Part shown: positions 31,603 through 39,992 of the stretch, in pieces | How the letters are laid out: each line of letters begins with the position of its first letter | Position numbering within the stretch: the first letter of the stretch is position 1 | Assembly: GCF_003949795.1 (NCBI RefSeq) | Contig: NZ_RPRY01000022.1 | Span: forward strand, 1 to 43,749 | Source: Streptomyces sp. WAC06614 | GTDB lineage: Bacteria; Actinomycetota; Actinomycetes; Streptomycetales; Streptomycetaceae | Direction: 5' to 3' | DNA length: 43,749 bases | Position numbers and translations under genes: made by a program | The notes under the pieces: model-generated | Database searches by the model: none | Seen by the model: only the letters and a program-made list of their open reading frames with translations | Told to the model about the DNA's origin: nothing

Positions 31603-32983
31603 CCTTCTCCCACGTCTCCCGGTCCGGCCCGGCGGCGCCGGGGACGTAGTCCGGCCGGTCCGCGAGCCATGCGGCGACCCGGGCCCGGATGCGCGGGTCC
31701 GCGTAGGCCCGCTCCGGGGCCTGCGCCAGGTGACGGACGCCGGCCCGGGCCCGCATCACCTCGGGGTCGTCCAGGGCGCAGTCGAACAGGGCCGCGGCCT
31801 CGCGGGCGGCACCCGTGCGCACGGCCCGGGTGGCGTAGCGCTCGCCGACGGCCGCGTCGGCCCCGACCTGGAAGTCGAACCACGGCTTGAGCGTCCGTAC
31901 GGCCCACGCGTGGTGGGCCGCGGCGTACGGGGCCGAGCCGGGGTCCGGGTGCGCCGCGGTACGGGCGACGCGCGAGGCGGCCCACAGGGCGAGCGAGGAG
32001 CCCTGGGCGAGGGTGGGATTGGTGTGCGTGAGGCTGTCGCCGACGGGGACGAAGCCGGTCACGACCGGGCCGAGCTCGTCCACCAGGGCGCACCAACGGT
32101 TGTCCAGCCCGGCCGCGGCCCACACCTCCGACAGCGGCTCGGCGCCCAGGTCCAGCCAGGTCTGCCCGGGTGCGAAGCAGCGGGCCGCCGCCTCGAAGAC
32201 GGCGGGGTCGCGCAGGGCCGTACGGGTCGGGTCGTCGGTGTGGACGAACAGGGCGACCGCGAAGATGCGGTTGTCGGCGGGGAAGACCGCGCAGCCGGCG
32301 AAGGTTCCGCCGGCCACGCTCCAGGGGCGGCGCGGCCCCTCGGCCGTGCCCGCCGGGAGCCGGTACCAGCGGCAGAAGTACGCGAGCCCGGTGCGGTGCC
32401 GCTCCACCACGGCGGGCCGGCAGCCGGCCGCGGCCAGCCAGCGTTCGGCGGCGCCGCGCCGCCCGCCCGCGTCCACCACCAGGTCACCGCCGTACGTGCC
32501 GGCGTCCGTGCGCAGGCCCGTCACGCGCGGCACCTCCGGCCCGGACGCGGTGACCAGCCCGGTCACCGGTTCCCCGTAGCGGCGGACCACGCCGGGCTCG
32601 GCGCGCAGGGCCGTGGCCAGGGCGCTCTCCAGCACGATCCGCCGGGCCTGGAGCATCACCAGGTCCTCGTCCCCGGGCCGGGCGGGGGGCCGTACGTCGA
32701 ACCAGTCCAGCTCGTGCCGTTCGCGGGCGCCGAGCCGGAGCATCTCGGCGTGCACGTCGGGCAGTTCCTCGCGCAGGACGGTGCGGGCCGCGCCGAGGAA
32801 GGTGTGCGGCTGGTTCGCCTGCGGTACGGCGGGCCGGTGCCAGCCGAAGAAGTCCCGGTCCAGGGCGGCCCCGGGGGCCCGGGTGTCGCGCTCGAACAGT
32901 TCGGCGGTGTGCCCGTTGCGCGCGGCCAGCAAGGCGGTCGCCAGCCCCCCGATACCGCCGCCGACCACCAGCAGATGTGCCAT
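31583..32983 (-). CDS. FAD-dependent oxidoreductase/monooxygenase
   Basis: A 466-aa flavoprotein of the p-hydroxybenzoate hydroxylase/halogenase superfamily. The N-terminal dinucleotide-binding motif LLVVGGGIGGLATALLAARNG is at 4-24, ending in the ELFERD acidic strand. The RPAVPQANQPHTFLGAARTVL segment has the PQ-x-x-x-x-H pattern of this group. The second FAD motif is GFVPVGDSLTHTNPTLAQGSSLAL, with Asp in GDS. The C-terminal third is helical. The substrate is unknown. The start is the ATG at 32983 with GGGGGG upstream. It resembles the FAD protein at 41173-42600 in motif order, but their sequences differ widely. The last codons overlap the convergent kinase gene. Confidence 0.85.
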   Translation of the reverse strand: MAHLLVVGGGIGGLATALLAARNGHTAELFERDTRAPGAALDRDFFGWHRPAVPQANQPHTFLGAARTVLREELPDVHAEMLRLGARERHELDWFDVRPPARPGDEDLVMLQARRIVLESALATALRAEPGVVRRYGEPVTGLVTASGPEVPRVTGLRTDAGTYGGDLVVDAGGRRGAAERWLAAAGCRPAVVERHRTGLAYFCRWYRLPAGTAEGPRRPWSVAGGTFAGCAVFPADNRIFAVALFVHTDDPTRTALRDPAVFEAAARCFAPGQTWLDLGAEPLSEVWAAAGLDNRWCALVDELGPVVTGFVPVGDSLTHTNPTLAQGSSLALWAASRVARTAAHPDPGSAPYAAAHHAWAVRTLKPWFDFQVGADAAVGERYATRAVRTGAAREAAALFDCALDDPEVMRARAGVRHLAQAPERAYADPRIRARVAAWLADRPDYVPGAAGPDRETWEKVTGAGS

Positions 32984-33017
32984 GAGGCCCCCCGTGTCCC
33001 CGCGTCCGACGACTCAC

Positions 33018-33029
33018 CGTCGTACGACG
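33018..33029. promoter_or_regulatory. Perfect 12-bp palindrome upstream of the FAD oxidoreductase gene
   Basis: CGTCGTACGACG is self-complementary and lies 35 bp before the ATG of the FAD oxidoreductase, in the 216-bp gap shared with the divergent Nudix gene. Nothing else stands out in the gap. Confidence 0.4.
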
Positions 33030-33199
33030 ATCACACCGATCGCCGAACGGTCTGAGCCTGCGCTCCCCCGGCCCGTCCGAAACACCCGGCCGCACCCGGC
33101 CACGCCCGACCGCACCCGGACCGGCCGTCGGCCGCGGTCGGCACGCCGGCGGTTGGCAAGATCGGTGTCGAGGATCCCGTGAACGGAAGGACCACGTCC

Positions 33200-33703
33200 A
33201 TGACCACCGCCGCACCCCGCCCCGACCGTGAGCGCCCCGAGCGGGCCGTCCCGCAGCCCAACGCCGTCGTCGGCGTGGGCCTGATCGTGCTCGGCGCGGA
33301 CGGCCGGGTGCTGCTCGGCCGGGCCCACGACGGCCGCTGGGAGCTGCCCGGCGGCAAGGTGGACCCCGGCGAGGACTTCGAGCGGGCCGCTGCCCGGGAG
33401 CTCGCCGAGGAGACCGCCCTGCGGGTGGAGCCGGAGGACATCGAGGTGCTCGCCGTGCAGATCGAGGCGGGCTCCGCGGTGACCCGGCTGACCGCCGCCG
33501 CGGTGACCCGGTCCGCCGAGGGCACGCCCACCGTCACCGAGCCGCACAAGATCGCCCGGTGGGAGTGGTTCGCCCCGGCCGAGATCCCGTCGGCCCTCTA
33601 CGCCCCCTCGGCGGCCGTCCTGCGCACCTGGCGCCCCGGCCTCCCCCAGCTCCCGGAGGTCCCTTCGTACGACTATCCGCTCGGGCCGGCCGGCACTCCG
33701 TAG
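33200..33703 (+). CDS. Nudix hydrolase
   Basis: A 167-aa Nudix protein that should hydrolyse a nucleoside diphosphate linked to another moiety, by family rule. The box is at 52-74: G52, E58, R66-E67-L68 and E70-E71 are in place, but the Gly before the last hydrophobic residue is Ala (EETAL), a mild deviation that does not remove a metal ligand. GRWELPGGKV upstream resembles MutT/NUDT-type enzymes that clean oxidised nucleotides. HKIARWEWFAPAEIPSAL downstream is typical of the fold. The ATG at 33200 follows GGAAGG by 10 bases; a GTG at 33179 is less likely. It ends 5 bp before the convergent transporter gene. Confidence 0.9.
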   Translation: MTTAAPRPDRERPERAVPQPNAVVGVGLIVLGADGRVLLGRAHDGRWELPGGKVDPGEDFERAAARELAEETALRVEPEDIEVLAVQIEAGSAVTRLTAAAVTRSAEGTPTVTEPHKIARWEWFAPAEIPSALYAPSAAVLRTWRPGLPQLPEVPSYDYPLGPAGTP

Positions 33704-33708
33704 GCCCC

Positions 33709-35775
33709 TCAGGCCTGCGCGGCTGCCGCCGGGCGGGGGGCGAAGGTGCCCTCGCGCAGGTCCTCGGCCAGCAACCGCTTGGCGATGGCGTCGACCGCGA
33801 CCCGGAGCTGGTCGTCCGACGGCCGGCCGCGGTCGCGTTCGAGCTCCGCGGCCAGCCAGTCGGCCCAGGCCCGGGAGATCACCCCGGCCTCCCGCTCGCC
33901 GGCGACGGTGAGGGAGAAGTACGGGCCCTCGTTGGTGAGGAAGCCCTCCTCGGTCATCCGGTCGAAGACGGGCACCAGCACCTCGGGCGGCAGCCGGCGC
34001 CGGGCCGCGATCATCGACAGACCCGCATGGCCGACCGTCCGGGTCATCAGGTCCACCTGCATCACCGCCCAGGCGCCGGCGATGTCGAGCCGGGTGTCGG
34101 ACTCCGTGACGATCCGGCGGGCGGTCTCCGGGTCCATGCCCCGGATCAGCTTGCCCACGGCCAGTTCCAGCAGCTTGGCCGAGTCCCCCGAGGCGGTGGC
34201 CGGGGAGCCGAAGCCGTCGCCCATGTCGGCGGAGGCCGCCCGGGCCGAGTCGCGCAGCCGCACCTGTTTGAGGAACAGCGCGACGACGAAGCCCACCAGG
34301 GCCACCGGCACGGTCCACAGGAACACCGTGTGCAGGGTGTCGGCGTACGCGTCGACGACCGGGGCCCGTGCCACCGGGTCGAGCCCGCGCACCCCGGCCG
34401 GGCTCGACGCGGCGGCGGCCAGCCGCGCCGGGTCCTCCCCGGTCAGGCGGGCCGCCTCGGCCACGCCCGTCCGCAGCTCGGGGCCGAGCCGGCCCGCGTA
34501 GATGGTGCCGAAGACGGCGGTGCCGAAGGAACTGCCGAGGGTGCGGAAGAAGGTGACGCCGGAGGTGGCGGTGCCCAGGTCGGCGTACTCGGCGGTGTTC
34601 TGCACGGCGATGGTCAGCACCTGCATGGACAGCCCGATGCCGGCGCCGAGGACGAACATGTAGCCGGACTCCAGCCAGGCGCTGGTGCCCGGCCGCATCC
34701 GCGAGAGCAGGAAGAGCCCGAGGGCCATCACCAGCGAGCCGACGATGGGGAAGATCCGGTAGCGGCCGGTGCGGCCCGTGACGGTGCCGCTGAGGACCGA
34801 GCACAGCAGCAGCCCGACGACCAGCGGCAGGGTCCGTACGCCGGAGACCACGGCCGAGTCCCCGTCGACGTACTGGAGGTAGGTCGGCAGGAAGGTCATG
34901 GCGCCGAGCATGGCGAAGCCGACGACGAAGCTGAGCACCGAGCAGACGGTGAAGACCGGGTTCCGGAACAACCGCATCGGCAGCATCGGCTCGGCGGCCC
35001 GGGTCTCGGCCAGGCAGAACAGCGCGAGGGCGACCGCGCCGAGCACGAACAGCCCGACGACGACGGCCGAACTCCAGGCGTACTCGTTGCCGCCCCAGCT
35101 GGTGGCCAGGATCAGCGCGCCCGAGCCCACGGAGACCAGGGCGATGCCGAGGTAGTCGATCACGGGACGGGCAGCCGCGCGCACCGACGGGATGGTCCGG
35201 GCCGCCGCGACCACGACCAGGATCGCGACCGGCACGTTGACGTAGAAGCACCAGCGCCAGCTGAGCTGGTCGGTGAACAGCCCGCCCAGCAGCGGTCCGA
35301 TGACGGTCGCCACGCCGAACACCGCGCCGATGGCGCCCTGGTACGCACCCCGCTCGCGCAGCGGGACGACGTCGGCGATCAGGGCCATGGAGGTGACCAT
35401 CAGGCCGCCGGCGCCGACGCCCTGCACACCGCGCCACAGGATCAGCAGGGTCATGTTCGAGGCGAGGCCGCACAGGAAGGAGCCGCCGATGAAGACGACC
35501 GCGGAGGTCTGGAAGACGACCTTCCGGCCGAAGAGGTCGCCGAACTTGCCCACCAGCACGGTGGCGATGGTCTCCATCAGCAGGTACGAGGTGACCACCC
35601 ACGACATGTGGTCCCCGCCGCCCAGGTCCGCGACGATCGTGGGCAGCGCCGTGCCGACGATGGTCTGGTCCAGCGCGGCCAGGAGCACGCCCAGCATGAT
35701 CGTGCCGAAGACGATGTCGCGCTGCCGCCGCTCCAGGACGGGCGGGGCCTGGGCGACGGCGGGGGCAGTGGTCAC
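33709..35775 (-). CDS. MFS drug exporter (DHA2, 14 TM) with winged-helix-like C-terminal domain
   Basis: A membrane antiporter of the DHA2 (EmrB/QacA) type, about 688 aa. The first part has 14 hydrophobic helices, with motif C in helix 5 ([16 protein letters not shown]), [13 protein letters not shown] in helix 1 and the GDLFGRK loop. Family members are usually 480-530 aa; this one has about 184 extra residues after the last helix. The extra part contains a helix-helix-wing pattern ([33 protein letters not shown]) like MarR/PadR winged helices and is probably cytoplasmic. It should export hydrophobic drugs with proton exchange. The start is uncertain: GTG at 35775 or 35784, or ATG at 35811. 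No regulator gene is adjacent. Confidence 0.87.
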   Translation of the reverse strand: MTTAPAVAQAPPVLERRQRDIVFGTIMLGVLLAALDQTIVGTALPTIVADLGGGDHMSWVVTSYLLMETIATVLVGKFGDLFGRKVVFQTSAVVFIGGSFLCGLASNMTLLILWRGVQGVGAGGLMVTSMALIADVVPLRERGAYQGAIGAVFGVATVIGPLLGGLFTDQLSWRWCFYVNVPVAILVVVAAARTIPSVRAAARPVIDYLGIALVSVGSGALILATSWGGNEYAWSSAVVVGLFVLGAVALALFCLAETRAAEPMLPMRLFRNPVFTVCSVLSFVVGFAMLGAMTFLPTYLQYVDGDSAVVSGVRTLPLVVGLLLCSVLSGTVTGRTGRYRIFPIVGSLVMALGLFLLSRMRPGTSAWLESGYMFVLGAGIGLSMQVLTIAVQNTAEYADLGTATSGVTFFRTLGSSFGTAVFGTIYAGRLGPELRTGVAEAARLTGEDPARLAAAASSPAGVRGLDPVARAPVVDAYADTLHTVFLWTVPVALVGFVVALFLKQVRLRDSARAASADMGDGFGSPATASGDSAKLLELAVGKLIRGMDPETARRIVTESDTRLDIAGAWAVMQVDLMTRTVGHAGLSMIAARRRLPPEVLVPVFDRMTEEGFLTNEGPYFSLTVAGEREAGVISRAWADWLAAELERDRGRPSDDQLRVAVDAIAKRLLAEDLREGTFAPRPAAAAQA

Positions 35776-35852
35776 ATCTCGCACTCTCACGCGGCCCCCG
35801 CCGCCCCGCATGCGGCACTACGCCACCCGGGCGACGCCCGTCCGGCCGGGTG

Positions 35853-37208
35853 TCAGCGCAGGTGGGCCAGGCCGGGGTGGGCGGCCGCGTAACCGTCGAC
35901 CAGCCGCCGGGCCACCGCCACCGAGTCCACCAGGGGGTGCAGCGCGAACGCCGTGACCGCGTCGGCCCGGGAACCGCTCGCGGCGGCCCGGAGCACCGCC
36001 CGCTCCACGGCCTTGACCGCGGTCACCAGGCCGGTCGCGTGGTACGGCAGCGGGTCGACGGCGACCGGGTGGGCGCCGTTCGCGTCGACCAGGCAGGGCA
36101 CCTCGATCACCGCCGCGGCGTCCAGGGGAGCGAGGATCCCGCGGCCGCGGACGTTGAGGATCAAGGTGGTCCGCTCGTCCCGGGCGATGGCCCGCATCAG
36201 GGCCAGGGCCACCCGCTCGTAGCCGCCGGACTCCAGGTCGCTCTCCTCGCGCTCGCCGGCGCCGGCCGCCTCGCGGTTCTCGGCCATGTACGTGGCCTCC
36301 CGCTCGGCGCGGGCGCGGTCCCACGCGGCCAGGGCCGCGCCGGGGGGCAGGGCGGGGCGGCCGGCCTCGGCGTAGAAGGCGGCCTGCTGGTCGCGCAGGA
36401 AGGCGCCGCGGGTCCGCTCGGCCTCCTGGTACGCCCGTACCGTCTCGCGGTTGAAGTAGTAGTAGTGCAGGTACTCGTTGGGGATCGCGCCGAGCGAGCG
36501 CAGCCAGTCGGCGCCGAACAGCCGGCCCTCCTCGAAGGACTCCAGGGCGGCGGTGTCGGCCAGCAGCCGGGGCAGTTCGTCCCGGCCGCGCACCCGCAGC
36601 CCGCGGACCCAGCCGAGGTGGTTGAGGCCGACGTAGTCGATCCAGGCCTCCTCCGGGCGCACTCCCAGCAGCCGGGCGATGCGCCGGCCGAGCCCGACCG
36701 GGGAGTCGCAGATGCCGATGACCCGGTCGCCGAGCTCCTCGGCCATGGCCTCGGTGACCAGTCCGGCCGGGTTGGTGAAGTTGATGACCCAGGCGTCGGG
36801 GGCGGTCCGGGCGATCCGGCGGGCGAGCTCCCGGGCCACCGGCACGGTGCGCAGCCCGTACGCGATCCCGCCCGCGCCCACGGTCTCCTGGCCGAGCACC
36901 CCGAGGCCGAGGGCCACCCGCTCGTCGGCGGCGCGTCCGTCGAGCCCGCCGACACGGATGGCGGAGAAGACGAAGTCGGCGCCGCGCAGGGCCTCGTCGA
37001 GGTCGCCGGTGGCGGTGACGGCCGGGGCGTCGGGCAGGCCGGCGGCCGCGGTCTGGTCGGCGAGGACCCGGGCCATGGCGGCGAGCCGGGCGGGATCGGT
37101 GTCGTAGAGGGTGACCTGGCGGATCCGCCCCTCGGCCCGATCGCCGAGCAGGGCTCCGTGGACGAGCGGGACGCGGAATCCGCCCCCGCCGAGGATGGTC
37201 AGCCGCAC
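35853..37208 (-). CDS. Glycoside hydrolase family 4, 6-phospho-beta-glucosidase-like
   Basis: A 451-aa NAD- and Mn-dependent glycosidase that cleaves phospho-glycosides by an oxidation-elimination route. The Rossmann start is LTILGGGGFRVPL (3-15). Family 4 motifs are VINFTNPAG (141-149), ICDSPVG with metal ligand C167, and GLNHLGW with H197. The YYYFNRETVRAYQEAE segment and a C-terminal DPLPYHATGLVTAVKAVE match the 6-phospho-beta-glucosidase branch. It acts in the cytoplasm on sugars imported by a PTS or phosphorylated after uptake; no transporter is adjacent. The start is a GTG at 37208, with GGTAGGA just upstream. Two identical palindromes lie 81-135 bp before it. Confidence 0.9.
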   Translation of the reverse strand: MRLTILGGGGFRVPLVHGALLGDRAEGRIRQVTLYDTDPARLAAMARVLADQTAAAGLPDAPAVTATGDLDEALRGADFVFSAIRVGGLDGRAADERVALGLGVLGQETVGAGGIAYGLRTVPVARELARRIARTAPDAWVINFTNPAGLVTEAMAEELGDRVIGICDSPVGLGRRIARLLGVRPEEAWIDYVGLNHLGWVRGLRVRGRDELPRLLADTAALESFEEGRLFGADWLRSLGAIPNEYLHYYYFNRETVRAYQEAERTRGAFLRDQQAAFYAEAGRPALPPGAALAAWDRARAEREATYMAENREAAGAGEREESDLESGGYERVALALMRAIARDERTTLILNVRGRGILAPLDAAAVIEVPCLVDANGAHPVAVDPLPYHATGLVTAVKAVERAVLRAAASGSRADAVTAFALHPLVDSVAVARRLVDGYAAAHPGLAHLR

Positions 37209-37288
37209 GTTCCTACCGCCCTTCGTCCGCGCCTGGTGGCGCCACCGGTCACCGCGCCGTGCCGGGGCGGGCGGGGCCGCCCGTCCGA

Positions 37289-37343
37289 TGCCACGATCGG
37301 TGACACGGCGCGCGCCGCGTTCCGTGCCACGATCGGTGACACG
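37289..37343. promoter_or_regulatory. Duplicated palindromic operator upstream of the GH4 gene
   Basis: TGCCACGATCGGTGACACG occurs at 37289-37307 and again, identical over 19 bp, at 37325-37343. Each holds the palindrome TGnCAC-N5-GTGnCA with perfect 6-bp arms. The 36-bp period is about 3.4 helical turns. It lies in the 268-bp gap that has no gene, and is probably the sugar-responsive control site of the GH4 gene. Confidence 0.65.
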
Positions 37344-37476
37344 AACGGCGGCACGGACGCCACGGCGGACCGCGGGGCGGCGCCGGCGCACGGCCCGCGG
37401 CGTGCCCGCGGGCACGGCACGGACCGTCGGAGCACGGCACGACGGCACCAGTGTCCCAGGGCCGGCGGCCGCGGGA

Positions 37477-38466
37477 TCACTCGGCCGGTGACGGTACGGC
37501 GCGCAGCCGCGGTGCCTGCGGGCGCAGGGCGGTGGTGGGCACCGGACCGGCCGGGAGGCCCTGCGGCGCCGAGAGGATCAGGGTGATCCGGGTGAGTCCC
37601 ATCGCGTCGAGCTGACGGCTGCTTTCGGCCACCATCCGGCACCGGGAGACGCCCAGCCGCGGGTCGGGGTGGCGCACGGCGAGCACCGCTCCGTCGCGTT
37701 CGGCGGCCTCGGCACCGTAGGTGCTCAGCCAGTGCGGGACGCCGTAGCGGTAGGCGGCCTCCATGAAGGGGTCACGGGCCACTTCCTGGCGGATGCTGCG
37801 CAGCCCCTCGTCGTCGGGGTCGGCGGCCAGCGCGGTGGCGAACTGGGCCAGCAGCGGCACGCACCAGGCCGGTTCGTGGTCGTCCAGCACGGCGGCCGCG
37901 TCCGGGTGGAACAGCACGAACCGCAGGAAGTTGTCGTCCGGCAGCGCGGTGGGGTGCGGCCGGACGGCCTGGAAGAGCTGGTCGAAGGCGGAGTTGGTGA
38001 GCGCGACGTCCCAGCGGTGGTCGACGAGGAAGCTCGGGTAGGGCACGGCCTCCATCAGCGCGGCGTAGTCGCGCAGGTAGTCGCGCTGGGCCGGGTCGTC
38101 GGGCAGTCGGTTCTCCTCGGCCGCGTGCCAGGTGGGCGGCGGGTCGCGGTCGACCATGATGCGGAACAGCCAGAAGCACTGGCGCTCGCTCATCTCCAGG
38201 GCCTCGGCCAGGGCCAGCAGCTTGCGGTCCGTCCATTCCTTGACCAGGCCGCGTTCCCAGTTGCCGTACGCGCGCACGCTGATCCGCAGGCGGGCGGCGA
38301 CGTCCTCCTGGCTCAGGCCCAGCTCCTCGCGCCGTTGTCGCAAAATCTCCTTGCGTCGCTCCGAGCGCACTGCACCGCGCACTCCGTGCTCGTCACCCGT
38401 CAGGCGCTCGTCACCGGCCACCCGGGAGAGGCCGTCGGACGGGCCCACCGCTGCGAGATGTGGCAC
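37477..38466 (-). CDS. XRE-type HTH regulator with MmyB-like ligand-binding domain
   Basis: A 329-aa regulator. After about 35 residues, an HTH of the Cro/CI type is read as RKEILRQRREELGLSQEDVAARLRISVRAYGNWERG (about 37-72). The C-terminal 200 residues resemble the PAS-like MmyB domain (YPSFLVDHRWDVALTNSAFDQLF, HPDAAAVLDD, then RHPDPRLGVSRCRM). In relatives this domain binds a fatty acid or other small hydrophobic ligand. The start is the GTG at 38466, with GGGGAG 7 bases upstream; an upstream ATG at 38532 lacks a site. TTGACA-N18-CAGGAT (38543-38514) is a good promoter, but its transcript would start near 38507. It is divergent from the repressor-protease-membrane-oxidase gene set and shares its control region. 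Confidence 0.85.
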   Translation of the reverse strand: MPHLAAVGPSDGLSRVAGDERLTGDEHGVRGAVRSERRKEILRQRREELGLSQEDVAARLRISVRAYGNWERGLVKEWTDRKLLALAEALEMSERQCFWLFRIMVDRDPPPTWHAAEENRLPDDPAQRDYLRDYAALMEAVPYPSFLVDHRWDVALTNSAFDQLFQAVRPHPTALPDDNFLRFVLFHPDAAAVLDDHEPAWCVPLLAQFATALAADPDDEGLRSIRQEVARDPFMEAAYRYGVPHWLSTYGAEAAERDGAVLAVRHPDPRLGVSRCRMVAESSRQLDAMGLTRITLILSAPQGLPAGPVPTTALRPQAPRLRAVPSPAE

Positions 38467-38506
38467 CGAGAGCTCCCCCTTCTCACGGTCTGGATCTTCA
38501 TTTCCG

Positions 38507-38597
38507 TGTGGCGATCCTGCTACCGCAATCATTCGAGTGTCAACTATTGTGGCAATTCCAGCCTCTTGACGGCTTGTTCGCGCCACAGCTGTGGCAA
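38507..38597. promoter_or_regulatory. Three helically spaced TGTGGC(A/G)A sites in a divergent regulator promoter
   Basis: TGTGGCGA (38507), TGTGGCAA (38548) and TGTGGCAA (38590) are in the same direction, 41 and 42 bp apart, or four helical turns. The third overlaps a perfect 14-bp palindrome, GCCACAGCTGTGGC (38582-38595). A minus-strand promoter, TTGACA (38543-38538) with CAGGAT (38519-38514), lies between the first two. The region is AT-richer than its surroundings. Confidence 0.65.
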
Positions 38598-38685
38598 GTT
38601 CTAGTCCTCGTACCGGGAAACGGCTAGCCTCCAAGGGCCCGTCCCGTGCCCTGACCCGGCCCCGCGCGATCTAGGAGAACCACTG

Positions 38686-39372
38686 GTGACAGACGGCTTC
38701 CCGGCTCCCGTCGCGGTGGCCAGCGTGCCCCTGGCGACCACCGTCACGCGGGTGGCCGAACTCGCGGACAAGCTAGGACGCGACCAGAACGAGGTCTTCG
38801 ACCTACGCCGGCTCTCGGAGGCCTCCGGGGTCCCGGTCGACGTGGTCAAGAGCCTGCTGGAGGGCCGTCCCGCCGGTGAGCCCGACCTCCAGGCCCGTTT
38901 CCTGCAGCGCCTGGACCTGCTGCGGCGCACCCGGGTCAAGCCCAACGGCCGGCGCTACACCCAGCAGGAGATCGCCGACGGCGCCGCGATGTCGCGCCAG
39001 CAGGCCGGTGCGCTGATCAACGGCGACCGCCGCCCCACGATGGAGCACTGCGACGCGATCCAGCGTTTCTTCGGCGTCCATTCCGGATTCCTGACCGCAC
39101 ATGATGCAGAGGCGCTCAACGACGCCCTGCTGCGCACCGAACAGCAGCTTCTCCAGGATTTCGCAGGTCGGGAGCGGGAGCGCGAGCGAGAACGGGAAAC
39201 CGTACCGGCGGAAAGCGATTCGGTGGACGATCCGTTGGCGAGACTTCTGCAGAACCACGGAGTGCGCGGCATCGCCTGGCGCGCTGCCCAACTGCCCAGC
39301 GACAAACACCGGGACAAGGTGGCGGAATGGCTGGACATGCTCCTGGAAAGCGTCAAACCGAACGAGTCCTGA
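38686..39372 (+). CDS. XRE-like HTH regulator, probable repressor of the downstream metallopeptidase operon
   Basis: A 228-aa protein. Residues 18-75 form a first helical segment with an HTH-like pattern (LSEASGVPVDVVKSLLEG). Residues 88-135 hold a second HTH of Cro/CI type (RRYTQQEIADGAAMSRQQAGALINGDRRPTMEHCDAIQRFFGV). A strongly charged linker with five Arg-Glu pairs (bases 39169-39198) separates this from a C-terminal helical domain (about 178-228). The start is the GTG at 38686, with AGGAG 9 bases upstream. It is followed 65 bp later by an ImmA/IrrE-like peptidase gene on the same strand. By analogy with ImmR/ImmA and DdrO/IrrE the linker or C-terminal region could be the cleavage site; this is inference. 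Confidence 0.82.
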   Translation: MTDGFPAPVAVASVPLATTVTRVAELADKLGRDQNEVFDLRRLSEASGVPVDVVKSLLEGRPAGEPDLQARFLQRLDLLRRTRVKPNGRRYTQQEIADGAAMSRQQAGALINGDRRPTMEHCDAIQRFFGVHSGFLTAHDAEALNDALLRTEQQLLQDFAGRERERERERETVPAESDSVDDPLARLLQNHGVRGIAWRAAQLPSDKHRDKVAEWLDMLLESVKPNES

Positions 39373-39437
39373 CCCGGTCGCCCGCCTGGGTCTGATCCCT
39401 CAAGTCCTGATCCGGATCCGCGCCGACGGGGAGAACG

Positions 39438-39992
39438 GTGAGCATAGGCAGAGAGCAACGGCGGCTGTGCGGGGAGCTGGTGGCCGGCATCACGCTCGCC
39501 GCCCCCGTGGAGCCCGTGGACCTCTACGCCGCCCTGTGCGACGGCATGAGCAAGCACCGCGGCCGCAAGGTCGAGTTCCGGATGGCCGCGTTCCCGGCGG
39601 GCACCGCCAGTGGCCTGTGGCTGGACCTGGCCGACCGCGACCTGGTGGTCATCGAGGAGCGCACCGCCCCCGACCACCAGCTCGTGATCCTCGGTCACGA
39701 GCTGTGGCACATGAAGGCCGGCCACTGCAGCCACCACGTGGACGGTGCGGCGGTCGCGGCCCGGCTGCTGTCCGACGAGGCCGACATCAGCGAGACCGTG
39801 CGCCGCGTGGCGGCCCGCACCCGCGCCGACGTCCGGGAGGAGACCGAGGCCGAGACCTTCGGGCTGCTGCTGGGCAGCAAGTGCCGCCCCTGGCTGGCCG
39901 GTTCCGCCAGCCGGGCGCCCGCGCACCGCGACGAACTGGCCGGCCGCATCGAGGCGTCCCTCGGGTACCGGGGGCACAGGGTCGACCGTTGA
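39438..39992 (+). CDS. ImmA/IrrE-like zinc metallopeptidase
   Basis: A 184-aa soluble protein often labelled toxin component of a toxin-antitoxin system. The zinc motif is HELWH (87-91), preceded by the LVILG strand, and a downstream ETEAETFG segment (135-142) supplies the third ligand, as in ImmA/IrrE-type gluzincin-like peptidases. Family members cleave a cognate XRE repressor when a signal arrives; the repressor-like gene just upstream fits this role. The start is the GTG at 39438 with GGGGAG. Its stop TGA overlaps the TTG start of the membrane gene by 4 nt, so the two are translationally coupled. The toxin label is not supported by anything visible in the sequence. Confidence 0.85.
   Translation: MSIGREQRRLCGELVAGITLAAPVEPVDLYAALCDGMSKHRGRKVEFRMAAFPAGTASGLWLDLADRDLVVIEERTAPDHQLVILGHELWHMKAGHCSHHVDGAAVAARLLSDEADISETVRRVAARTRADVREETEAETFGLLLGSKCRPWLAGSASRAPAHRDELAGRIEASLGYRGHRVDR

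Noticed and set aside
39438..39992. Classical toxin-antitoxin pair for the HTH and HELWH genes
   Set aside because: The HELWH protein looks like a repressor-cleaving peptidase, not a nuclease or gyrase toxin, and the pair leads an operon with a membrane protein and an oxidase.
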